A DNA stretch of 64,000 nucleotides from Owenia fusiformis (taxonomy: Eukaryota > Annelida > Polychaeta > Sabellida > Oweniidae), in contig CAIIXF020000005.1 of NCBI GenBank assembly GCA_903813345.2, forward strand, positions 25,237,375-25,301,374, in the 5' to 3' direction. Positions 23,851 to 52,542 of the stretch are shown here, piece by piece. The notes beneath the pieces are model-generated. The model saw only the letters and a program-made list of their open reading frames with translations. It ran no database searches and was not told the origin of the DNA. The translations under genes and the position numbers were made by a program. Numbering within the stretch: the first letter of the stretch is position 1; every line of letters begins with the position of its first letter.

Positions 23851-25117
23851 TAAAAATGTAAATCAAATAGATCAAGTATCCATTTGAGATTAAGGGTGAG
23901 AATGTTTACAAGAATCTGCTCATTTGTTCTGCCTTGAGTTAATTCCTGAGTGAATCAGAGATGTCAAGTTATCCTTTATGAAAAAAAACACTATAGAATC
24001 TAGGTAATGTTAAATATTTCATACTCCTCTCCTACGTTATATGAACAGTTGTGAATTTGAGTGTCCAACTGTTTTATGTTGACTATTGTCCTAAAGAATA
24101 TTGCCTTGACAGATCATCTCGAAGGTCCAGAGCGCAGACCTCATTTCTCTAAAATGACAACCCAATCCAAGAAATCCTACTCAAAATGACTGCTCTATTT
24201 TAACACATTTATCTTTAACTTCTGTACTATATAGATCTTCCCTATCTGGACTTATCTATTCCAGCATATTAAATAATATGGTCACTTTGACCTTCCATTA
24301 TCTTAATCTCATTGTTGAATGCACAAAAATATTGTGTAAGAGGCTAAGCCAACGGCCTAACATGTATATTTCTTATACAGGTGTACATGTACTTTCATTT
24401 GGGATTCTATGAATTTGACATATAGATGACCCAGAGTTGAAATGTCTTTTCATCTTTGTTTTTCATTCCACATGTTTAATTCTCTTTTAGACTCTCTCGT
24501 TTGAGTCTAAGCCAGAATAATAGCTATGAAGAAGTAGAGTGACAATGATTAAATGGACACATTCTATTTCAAAGGTCAACTGCAATGTATTGGCGATTGT
24601 AACAAATAAATCATTGAAGAACCCAAAAGCTGATTTCCCAAGGTGTGAATTTGAAGTTCTACCATATGATTAGATGAATTATATTATTGTAGCAATCGTA
24701 ACCTCAAAGAAATAAAGAAAGCACACCCAATAGATCTAAATTATAACAAGGAGAAATCAATCTGCATGTATCCTCTGAAACTGAAGATTTTATGCAATGT
24801 TAGAAGCACAAATGAGCATACTGTATATATTTTCATACCAAAAGAAAGTTACTCTAAAATCTTCTATAGCCTTTGTTGCATCTTAAATTCATTCTTTCAC
24901 CTCAAATGTACAATCATTTAGGAATGGTGTCCAATTATCAACAGCTTTGCAAAAACAAAGTTGATTTCTTTGACTCCCCCATGTAACAAAACTTTAGTAG
25001 TGTTGATTTGTCCTTCACTTGATTACACTTTTATCACAATAAGTCCTGAGAATGTCCCAGGATTATTCTCCCATGTTTTAATCATACAGGCAAAAGATAC
25101 GGACGTTCTCAAGACTA
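23851..25117. other. Intergenic, nothing recognised
   Basis: AT-rich DNA without a supported gene or repeat. Confidence 0.5.
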
Positions 25118-25889
25118 TAGACTACATAGTCACTTTCAGGCCTAGACTTCCAAGTTCCAACAATGCGAACATCAGTTCTGACCTCGCAAACTACGTTCCT
25201 TGCACTCAAACCACAATTTTCACATCGCAAATGTGAAATCTTACGTCGCGCACCACCATTTACTCTTTCCTGAACATATTTCTCCACTCACGAACAGAGG
25301 TCCGTGCTCGCGAACCACACACCTGGTCGAAAAAAGTCCGTAATTTTATTTATATTATTGCCCATAACTAATGAAGTTAGTCTAATGAAGTGTTTTTATA
25401 TGGATTTCGGAAGAAATACTTTCCCAGTTTTTCATGCATGTTAATGAATATCCACTAATTGAAGATAACAGTAAACACAAAACATTGAGACTACTTTGGC
25501 ATTGGCATTTTCAGTGAAACGAATGGGTAATAAAAACAAAAACATGGCTTTTCAGTGGCTGCGGAGAGTTTATGACTCTGTTGAAATAGATTATGTGTAC
25601 AAATATACGGGTCAAATCCGGTCAATGTAAACTGACTCTTGTTGTTGCTTGCAATTTGAATCCCAAACACCCGAGTACACTATGTAAAAATTGTTTACGA
25701 GCACAGATCTCTGTTCACGAGTGGAGAAATATGTTCAGGAGCGAGGAAATGGTGGTGCGCGACATAAAAGACTTAATCGTGGTTCGAGTGCAAAGAATGT
25801 ACATTAGTTCTAGAGGTCAGAACTGCTGTTCGCGCTGTTGGAAGTCTAGGAGGCCTTAGTCCTGGCATGCGATAAACTCGAGTAGACTA
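25118..25889. mobile_element. Inverted-repeat element with about 200-bp arms
   Basis: The left arm (25118 to about 25316) and right arm (about 25694 to 25889) are diverged inverted copies; GTCGCGCACCACCATTT on the left matches AAATGGTGGTGCGCGAC on the right, and CATATTTCTCCACTC matches GAGTGGAGAAATATG. The ends read TAGACTAC / GTAGACTA, with TA just outside both. The open frames at 24961-25236 and 25593-25859 come from the arms. Confidence 0.65.
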
Positions 25890-25894
25890 TATTA

Positions 25895-26131
25895 CAGTTG
25901 GGGACAAAAATAAATGACAGGTCGATTTTCGATCACCATTTCCTAATTATGGTGGTCTGAAAGCCCATAATTTCCAATATTGTCTAGATACATATCCCTT
26001 AAAATTTGTATATTTTACATTTTGTATAATCTCATCCACTGATGTATGGCCTCTTGTAAATTCTCTTATTTTTAACATGGGAAATCCTCACTTCAGCAAA
26101 TCCACCTGTCATTTATTTATGTCCCCAACTG
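25895..26131. mobile_element. TA-flanked Tc1/mariner-like MITE
   Basis: A 237-bp element. CAGTTGGGGACAAAAATAAA at the left end is answered by the complement of TTTATTTATGTCCCCAACTG at the right end, with one mismatch. TA lies directly outside both ends (25893-25894 and 26132-26133). Non-coding. It starts 5 bp after the preceding inverted-repeat element and ends 19 bp before the Mutator-like MITE. Confidence 0.85.
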
Positions 26132-26150
26132 TAGCAAGCATGGACGACGA

Positions 26151-26400
26151 CATCCTCCGATCACAGGGCTTCAAAAATCCAGAATATCTTCTTTCTTTTT
26201 ACCCCCTGCTATAACCAAGTTGGACGCGCCCGATTAAACTGAATCACGTGATCTTATTATGCGCCGATGACGTATACATGATTTCTGTCGCAGTGTTGCG
26301 ACAGCCAATCAAATTGCGAGTTCTTAATCGGGGAAATGCTAACTGCTTATAGCAGGGGGAAGAAGGAGGTACGGATTCTGGACACCTGCTTAGGAGGATG
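26151..26400. mobile_element. Mutator-like (MULE-type) MITE, copy 2
   Basis: A 250-bp element with ends CATCCTCC and GGAGGATG and a perfect 9-bp target duplication GGACGACGA (26142-26150 and 26401-26409), diagnostic of Mutator-like insertion. It is closely similar to copy 1 (415-677), but its outer arms are in the opposite orientation relative to the shared core: the arm ending TAGGAGGATG with ACGGATTCTGGACACCTGCT is on the right here and on the left in copy 1, while the core runs the same way in both. Confidence 0.85.
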
Positions 26401-27210
26401 GGACGACGAATCAATGAAAATGTAATGGTTGGTCGAAGTTGGGGATATCTTTCCTCTTTAGAAAGCAGATTTGAATTAAATAAACTATATACTTGTAATA
26501 TAGTATAGAGAGTAACAGATCTGATCTTAATAAATCGTACGTTTCTTTGTTTCTCACGATGAAAAATATGGAGGGAAAAATTTTACGCGAAATTTTACGC
26601 GCTTTTCCAAATAAAAGTTTGATGTTTAATTACGCTTATATTTTTGAATCTGTATTCATGAAATAACGCTCTATGTATTAAAAATATATAAAATATTTAA
26701 AAAAACATAGAATTGTAAATGAAGATTACCTGTAATTCCTTTATTATTTCGTCAACTTGATATTCATTCATTCATTCATCAGAGCGCCATTATTTTCGCG
26801 TGTTTTTTGAACTCACCCATAGGTCAAATAGCCCAGTTGTGTTGAATGAGTTCAACGAAATACTTACTAAATGTAATTTCAGTGTTAACAAAATAATAAA
26901 TAAATAGCTAAGTGACCAGTAAAATAGTAACATTTGAGTAATTATAGCATAAATATGCAGGTTAACGTCACGTAATAACCGTACACCCCTTTTGAATAAA
27001 CTCTTCTGATAAGAAAGACGAACGTCAGCACGCCAGAAAACCTAATTATTTTCAAATATATTGATTTGAACAATGTATTGTGCATTCCATCATACAAAAA
27101 TAAAATCTAATCATTCTATTTTAGATAAAAAACCTCATGTTTATAGCTCAATTCTTAGTAGTTTACAAAATTTGATATTGATTAACTTGTGTCATGACTC
27201 ATTTTTGTTT

Positions 27211-27559
27211 ACTTCCGGGTTGCAAAATTGAAATTTTGAGTGAGTATTCTTATTTTACTGAACAGAACTAGCTTCATTCATATTCTTCATTCTAGATTCG
27301 TTAAAAATTATTATCTTTTTGAAAAATAGTTATATCTCTTGATTTCACATAACCCGTTAGACAGATTGTCTCGTCGTTAGGTGAATGATGAAATTCAATT
27401 TGAGTAGATTCTCTAGGCTACAGATCTACAGTCTACAGATTTCGCAACGTTGCACAATTCAAGCCTAAAAATCGATTTATTTTCTTGCTTTGTCAGCAGC
27501 AACATAGTATATTTTAGCTTATTCATATCACAAGCATAACAGGTTTTTTCTCATTTTAG
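27211..27559 (+). promoter_or_regulatory. RO60 promoter, 5' UTR exon and 5' UTR intron (putative)
   Basis: An ETS-type site, ACTTCCGG, lies at 27211-27218. A donor (GA then GTGAGT) is at 27240-27245, and an acceptor (TTTTTTCTCATTTTAG) ends at 27559, 39 bp before the RO60 start codon. This fits a short non-coding first exon and a 320-bp intron, but both borders are predicted from sequence alone. Confidence 0.4.
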
Positions 27560-27598
27560 ATCCATCAATATACAATATTATATACGAGAGAACACAAA

Positions 27599-29236
27599 AT
27601 GGATCTGGGTATGGATGAAACAAATATTCCACAGAGTGAACCAATGGAAGTTAGTCAAGTGCAAAATAAAGCTGGTGGATTTGTGTGGAAAGTTGATGAT
27701 ATACAACGACTTAGGAGATTTCTATGCTTTGGTTCTGAATCGGGGACTTATTATTCTTCTCCCAAGGAACTTGGACTAGAGAATGCAAAAGTGTTTTTAA
27801 AGCTCATAAAAGAAGGTAAAGGGAAGGACATTGTAAAAGTGGTACGTGACTTCAGCGTAGATGGTCGAACAGCCAAGCAAGATTCTATAATATTTGCCCT
27901 AGCATTATGTGCCAGGTCTGAAGATACAGACACCAAAGCAGAAGCCTACAAAGTTCTTAACGAAGTTTGTCGAATCCCAACTCACTTGTTTGCATTTGTT
28001 CAGCAATGTGAGAAACTAAGCAAAGGTACTGGGTGGGGTCGTGCTCATCGACGTGCTGTTTCATCATGGTACACACAATTTTCCGATAAACCAAAGAAAC
28101 TGGCCAATCATATCACAAAATATCGCAACAGGAATGGATGGACCCATAAGGACCTTTTAAGATTGTCTCATATGAAAACAGAATCTGATTCACTTGCTTG
28201 CATTTTCAAGTATATTGTCAAGGGAATCGAGGCTACGAAAGAGACATATGAGAATGAAAAGTATGATTCTGAAGATGTTAAAGATGTCCTTGATTACCTG
28301 TGTGTGGTTGAAATGGCTCGTATATCCCAAGATGAGCAACAGCTCAAAGGTCTCATCATGAGTTACCAACTGGTGAGGGAGCATATACCTACCAATATGT
28401 TGAACAGCAAAGTTGTATGGAGCGCACTGTTGGTCAATATGCCAATGACAGCCATGATTAGGAATCTTTCCAAGATGTCAAGCATTGGATTGCTCGAAAA
28501 AGGAAGTGAGGAGGAAAAGATAATTGTGGACTGTCTGAATAATGAGATGAAGTTACGCCAGGCTCGTATCCACCCATTCAATGTCTTAGTGGCTTTGTTT
28601 ACGTACAGCAAAGGTGCAGGCGAAAGGGGTAAACTGAAGTGGCCTGTGAATTTGCAAGTAACAAAGGCATTGGATACTGCCTACCACTTGTCATTCAAGT
28701 TTGTCGAACCGACTAACAAACGATATTGCCTTGCTGTTGATGTGAGTGGCTCAATGTGTTCCCCAGTTCTTGGCACTGCCGCCATTACATGTCGTGATGC
28801 TTCAGCTGCCATGATGATGACGACAGCACGTACAGAGACAAATTACGAAGTGGTTGCATTTTCACAAACCTTAAAAAAGATGGATATTAGGAGTGAAATG
28901 CAACTGCAACAAGTGATTTCTGAGATTAAACGTTTCTCTATGGGAGGCACAGACTGTGCTCAACCAATGCTATGGGCCAAGAAGTACAAGAAAGAATTTG
29001 ATGTTTTTATCGTATACACTGACTGCGAAACCTGGGCAGGGGCAGTGCATCCAGCTGAGGCCCTCCGTCAATACCGCAAGGCCATGAATATCTGGGATGC
29101 TAAATTGATTGTCTGCGCTATGACCAGTAATGGATTCACGTTAGCGGATCCAGAGGACCCTGGCATGCTTGATATGTCAGGTTTTGACAGTGCTGCTCCC
29201 AATATAATGAGTAATTTCATACTTGGAAAAATTTGA
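27599..29236 (+). CDS. RO60: 60-kDa SS-A/Ro ribonucleoprotein Ro60 (TROVE2)
   Basis: A 545-residue protein, close to the human 538, collinear over its whole length. Ro60 is a ring-shaped RNA-binding protein that holds Y RNAs and the ends of misfolded small RNAs, in nucleus and cytoplasm. Residues about 28-370 are the TROVE HEAT-repeat ring: FVWKVDDIQRLRRFLCFGSE, EVCRIPTHLF, RNGWTHKDLLRLSH and RIHPFNVLVALFTY are conserved landmarks. Residues about 373-545 are the von Willebrand A domain, with an intact metal site: D381-x-S383-x-S385 (AVDVSGSM), T451 (GGTDC) and D475 (YTDCE). The C-terminal part ITSNGF-like (MTSNGFTLADPEDPGMLDM) is also conserved. The reading frame has no intron, unlike the human gene; an upstream 5' UTR intron argues against a processed copy. 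Candidate AATAAA signals on the plus strand lie at 29985, 30449 and 30701. Confidence 0.97.
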   Translation: MDLGMDETNIPQSEPMEVSQVQNKAGGFVWKVDDIQRLRRFLCFGSESGTYYSSPKELGLENAKVFLKLIKEGKGKDIVKVVRDFSVDGRTAKQDSIIFALALCARSEDTDTKAEAYKVLNEVCRIPTHLFAFVQQCEKLSKGTGWGRAHRRAVSSWYTQFSDKPKKLANHITKYRNRNGWTHKDLLRLSHMKTESDSLACIFKYIVKGIEATKETYENEKYDSEDVKDVLDYLCVVEMARISQDEQQLKGLIMSYQLVREHIPTNMLNSKVVWSALLVNMPMTAMIRNLSKMSSIGLLEKGSEEEKIIVDCLNNEMKLRQARIHPFNVLVALFTYSKGAGERGKLKWPVNLQVTKALDTAYHLSFKFVEPTNKRYCLAVDVSGSMCSPVLGTAAITCRDASAAMMMTTARTETNYEVVAFSQTLKKMDIRSEMQLQQVISEIKRFSMGGTDCAQPMLWAKKYKKEFDVFIVYTDCETWAGAVHPAEALRQYRKAMNIWDAKLIVCAMTSNGFTLADPEDPGMLDMSGFDSAAPNIMSNFILGKI

Positions 29237-29744
29237 ACTAGAGAAGGTCAGGACTACATGGAGGGTGACAGGGATTATGGCAACTCATCCTCGTATGGTA
29301 CACACACACGAATCTGCAAAAAGTAATACCTTGATAAATGGAGATAAAAAATTAGTCTTTCATATGTGTATACTTGTGTTTCAGGTGTTCCACATATATT
29401 TTACACACATTGTGAATTTTATCTCTGTGACTAGATACAAGTCTAGTTTTAGATTACAGTTTCAACTGTAGTTGAACATCAGGACCGTAGCCAGAGGGGG
29501 GGGGTTGAGCCATTTTAGGCCAAACCTATCCCTACTATCATAGCTTTGTGTTTTGAATTATGATTAATCAGTTGTATTATTATATAAAGATGAAGTAGGT
29601 CAACTAACTTTACCAGTACCAGTGTGTTGCATTACTATGACAACACAAATGAGCCAAACAAAATATCAGAGCTGCCAAAAAAATTTTGTTACTTTTGTAT
29701 ATAAATAAGTTGAATTATGCATTTGTTTTTATAGAACTATATAT

Positions 29745-30139
29745 TCACGCGGTCCTAACTTTGATCGTAATTTGAATTTTTGACCTACCAGATGTTTGAA
29801 AATCAAGGATTACGAGTCTCATACTGCACCGTTTTTCTTCAAACTTGTTCCATTCAAACCATAACAAAAATCACTTTCTAATGGTACATTATTCCCTACT
29901 TCTAGCGGCATTTTGGTACCCAGCTGTAAGAAGGCCTTGTAACAGCTGGGGACCAAAACACTGCTAGAACGAGGGACTCTTTACAATAAAGCAATGCACC
30001 GACAGAACGGCAATTTTGTTTTGCTTTTAATGGTATAGGTTTGAAGAAAAACGATGCAGTATGAGACTCGCAATCCTTGATTTTCAAGCATCTGGTAGGT
30101 CAAAAATTCAAATTAACGGTCGAAGTTAGTACCGCGTGA
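29745..30139. mobile_element. 395-bp palindromic MITE in the probable RO60 3' UTR
   Basis: The ends are TCACGCGGTCCTAACTTTGA and, inverted, TCACGCGGTACTAACTTCGA. The arms stay complementary over at least 100 bp (AATTTGAATTTTTGACCTAC in both), and TAT lies outside each end. A smaller inverted repeat (CCCAGCTGT / ACAGCTGGG) sits in the centre. Non-coding. If the RO60 transcript runs to the later poly(A) signals, this would be a long RNA hairpin in its 3' UTR. Confidence 0.75.
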
Positions 30140-30984
30140 TATTTAGGATATATTTAGATATGTACATGTATAAAACATACTTTTACTTGAATAACTTTGT
30201 GTACATACATACTTTTACTTGAATAACTTTGTGTGCATACATGTACATACTTTTACTTACACATGTATAACTATGCTTTTAGGGCACAGTTTCTGGCAGT
30301 ACTAGTTTACAATAATTATATCTACATATATATATATATACAGTATATCTTTTGATCATTGAGAATTTAAATTAAGTTGTAGAATAATCGTTCCGGTGCA
30401 CCTTTAGTACTGCGGACAAGGAAATGGCAAAATTTATGGTAAATAGCAAATAAAATACTGCTTATATGTTTATAAAACTGTTGCGAGAACAAACTTTTGA
30501 AAGACACAAATTACAGAAGAAGGATAGTACTTGTCAGGAAAATGATACCTGATCTCAGATCGTCATTTACAATACTATAATAATAACTATGCAGGTTTTA
30601 CTGTATTTTGAATTGTTAACTAAATGTGATATTTCTGTATATTGCAATATAAAGTACTGGAGGTGTCAACATTTTTAAAGATGTTTTGATTTATTTACAA
30701 AATAAAAAACATTATACATCAAATGTGTGTTAGTCTTTTCATATGACCTATTCAAGAAATGTTACAACATACAGAATTGATCATTGACTTGGGTTGTACA
30801 TTAATGACGAAGAAGAGATTATTTGGAATGATGTAGTCTTGCTACACGCCCTTGTGAGTTCTCCCAACTACACACCTCCCCAGAAGTGTGAGGTGAGTGG
30901 TCAAGTAGTGTGAGGGGGGCCATAGGGCTTTGTAGATCAGATATGATGCATATACTGTAAATGAGTTTTTGCATTGGGTAGTGC

Positions 30985-31790
30985 TGCATTGACTTGAGTT
31001 AAAATCATTGACTTGGATTGTACTGCCTTGACTTGAGTTGAGATCATTGACTTGGGTGGTACTGCCTTGACTTGAGTAGAGATCATTGAATTGGTACTGC
31101 TTTAACTTAAGTAGAGATCATTGACTTGGATGGTACTGCCTTGACTTGAGTAGAGATCATTGACTTGGGTGGTACTGCCTTGACTTGAGTAGAGATCATT
31201 GACTTGGGTGGTACTGCATTGACTTGAGTAGAGATCATTGACTTGGTACTGCCTTAACTTGAATAGAGATCATTGACTTGGGTGGTACTGCCTTGACTTG
31301 AGTATAGATCATTGACTTGGTACTGCCTTAACTTAAGTAGAGATCATTGACTTGGATGGTACTGCCTTGACTTGAGAAGAAATCATTGACTTGGGTGGTA
31401 CTGCATTGATTTGAGTAAGATCATAGACTTGGGTGATACTAGATATAGTACTGTAATTACTTGAGTAAAGATCATTCAATTGACTTGGATGGTACTGCAT
31501 TTACTTGAGTAAGATCATAGACTTGGGTGATACTAGATATAGTACTTTAATTACTTGAGTAAAGATCATCCAATTGACTTGGATGGTACTGCATTTACTT
31601 GAGTAAGATCATAGACTTGGGTGATACTAGATATAGTACTTTAATTACTTGAGTAAAGATCATCCAATTGACTTGGATGGTACTGCATTTACTTGAGTAA
31701 GATCATAGACTTGGGTGATACTAGATATAGTACTGCAATTACTTGAGTAAAGATCATTCAATTGACTTGGGTGGTACAGCATTGATCAGA
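30985..31790. repeat. Minisatellite with 39-bp unit and higher-order repeat
   Basis: The first part repeats a unit of about 39 bp (GACTTGAGTAGAGATCATTG followed by ACTTGGGTGGTACTGCCTT), with some units shortened. From about 31400 it turns into a higher-order unit of about 92 bp in which the basic unit is joined with GATACTAGATATAGTACT, repeated about four times nearly unchanged. It lies between the tail ends of RO60 and ACTR1. Confidence 0.9.
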
Positions 31791-31799
31791 GAGAAATCA

Positions 31800-33885
31800 T
31801 TGACTTTGGTGGTGAATTCCCCACTGTAGTCCTGTAGAACCAATAAATCAACAGAAATTGGAAAAAAGTAGTTGTATCATGACTCACAATAAACATCACA
31901 GACTTTTGTTCAATTTTATTTTATTTTGTACATTGTTGATATTATACAATTTACATTACATGTATAATATATATATACATCTATGTACCTTTCAAATACA
32001 CAGTCAATGTATGAGTAGTAGTAGTATATATACTGTCTTCTATATTAAAACTTCTACATGAAGACCTCACAAGTAAAGCATTTAAATATGGATGATAACT
32101 GAATAACACGAGGAAGTAATTTTGGCATATTTAAAAGGACAACTAAGGATAGACTAGTTGAGATACTATTTTGAAAATTATCACATTTTAACAATATTTG
32201 AAATCTGCAATTGAAACGTTATTAATTTCAATATCACTATGCATTTAGCAGGGGAACTCTCCCTTAGCCTTGTCTTATCATAGCAGGGTGTATTTCTGAT
32301 TTTAACCTCCTCCTTCCAATCAAAGGTTCATTTATGATACCCAACAAATTCAGGAGGATGGGGAGGATGATGGTTATTTAATTCTAAATGCAATATTTGT
32401 AATACAACAACACAATGATATAAACCCTCTTCAATTACTCAATACAATGAATATGTAAATAAATATGCATTATTTCTAAAACATGAGATTTCAGTTATGA
32501 AATAAATATGAATGAAGTAGCTCTACTTCAACTACGCAAGCTAAGTATTAAGTAACTTGTTCATAATAAAATCATTAAAAATTAGAAAAAACCTACACCT
32601 TCACCTTTTACATCATATAAATTATGGCAAAAAGTATAGTACAGTTTTTGTTTTGAATATTGGAGCCTGATATTAAACTTTATTAAAGCTTTCATTCAGT
32701 ACTTTTATTCAGTGTTATGTTCATTTATGTCTGTGTATGAATTGTGCATTTATTTGACTATAAAAACTCATACAAACGAGCCGAACTCCTAGTAATCAAT
32801 GCATAAATCAATATCAAGATCAATTATGCTATTCATTGGGCATTGGGATTTTGACATGACCCCTTAGGCGACAAATCTTAACATTTTAATGTATTGTGAA
32901 AACATAAAAAAGCTGGCCTACAAAGTCATTGCTATAATGATATTTAAGATTGTATTCGGTGCATACAAATGGTACATTAAAGAACACAATTTGAATTTTC
33001 TCTTACACATTACAAACAAATTAGGTCCAACACATGTGAAATGTCCCAATTCAAAGCTCTGTTCCGAACACATGTTGTGGTCATAATTTTTATAAACATG
33101 ACATAATTATTTCATTATAAAACATTGATTATAGACTCATGGCATCGTACAATTGTTATTCCCCGCAATTACAAATGATTCAAGTCAAGTTAAACAGATT
33201 AAAGATCTTTCCTAAAGTGACTTCCTCAAAATTGAGTAAAGTAACAAAGATGTTTAAATACATTGAATTAGAAGGAGCAGCTATATTGGAAGCCCCATTC
33301 TAGCCACAAAATCACAGTCAGTCAAAGATCAGACGAACCCTATAGAGCTGAATGCCAGACAGTCCTGCAACAAATATAGGGTCATTTTTGAGAATTGTCC
33401 AGGCCTGAAGTGGCCTTAAATTGAAGACACAAAACGCATCATCCTTTAACTTCTCTTTTTCCTTAGCACCCAAACAGTAAGTAAATACAGACCTAGCTCT
33501 CTTATGGAAATTACATGCAGCATTGGCAGAAGGTCTAGAGAGGGACTGGAGGAATTTTGACATTAGATTATGTGTGCATATATTTGCCTGGATGACATCT
33601 ATACTTCTGATATGCTATATACTCAATGCCAGTATAAGCAGAACACTATGAAGCAAATCAGGACAGCAAGCCAATGACCACATCATCATAAATCCATAAC
33701 AAGCAGACAATTCATGTAGAAAACAATGTTCCCCTGTCTTCATTCTGCGGATCATGCAGAGACCACATGACAGCATTTAAAACACATATTTGTAACAATA
33801 GACCAGAATGAACAAAAGTCCATTGTATATGAGTACATTTCACAATTGCAGTATAATGAAGCATGTTCTAGATGTTGCAACAATA
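31800..33885. other. Region between RO60 and ACTR1; probable ACTR1 3' UTR on its right side
   Basis: AT-rich. The 3' UTR of ACTR1 must begin at 33885 and run leftward, with several TTTATT words (minus-strand AATAAA), for instance near 32667-32750, but I cannot choose its end. The 81-codon minus frame at 33318-33563 has no recognisable family. Confidence 0.4.
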
Positions 33886-52023
<18,138 letters not shown>

Positions 52024-52542
52024 TCTGCAGAAATTTGATGTCAAATATATATTTCTTCCACTTCCTAAATTGACAGCAAGTGCGTGCGCCACCGGAAGTT
52101 AAGTCACGATGAGGTCATTTTCACATTTTGCGACATTTGCAGGTTTCTTTATGAGTATTAAAATATGTAAAGGATAGGAGTCGTGTATATAAATGATTTA
52201 TAAACAGAAAATACAGTCGAAGATATCAGATATTTTCTCTGAGTAACTCAAGGACACTAGTCTTCTTGGGTGGTCTGCTAGAGGAAACTAAATTGGCTGT
52301 TTCATCAAAGCAGTTTACTCCTCTACAAGTTATACTTTTTATTTGAATACAACGAAATATTTCTTCAATCATACTTAGATGTGTCAAAAGCTTCAACATA
52401 AATTTACGTCTATTCCTCTGAATTTATAATGTGAAAAGATTTATCACATGATATCATTGGATTCAAAGTATTTATTTCATGAAAGGGAGTAATTTTGATA
52501 AATTAACCATCCTAAACTACAGCTGCCAAGAAACTTTGAAAG
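52024..52542. promoter_or_regulatory. Bidirectional ACTR1-SUFU promoter region
   Basis: 519 bp separate the ACTR1 start codon (minus) from the SUFU start codon (plus). ACCGGAAGT at 52091-52099 is a consensus ETS/GABP site, next to GTGCGTGCGCC, and lies about 70 bp upstream of the ACTR1 start. ETS sites are common in bidirectional promoters without a TATA box. The SUFU 5' UTR probably occupies much of the right side. Start sites cannot be placed from sequence alone. Confidence 0.6.

Noticed and set aside
30985-31790. Spaced repeats reminiscent of a CRISPR array
   Set aside because: The units are contiguous and degenerate with no unique spacers, and the genome is animal.
33318-33563. 81-codon minus-strand frame downstream of ACTR1
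   Set aside because: It sits in the probable 3' UTR, has no recognisable domain and no splice context.
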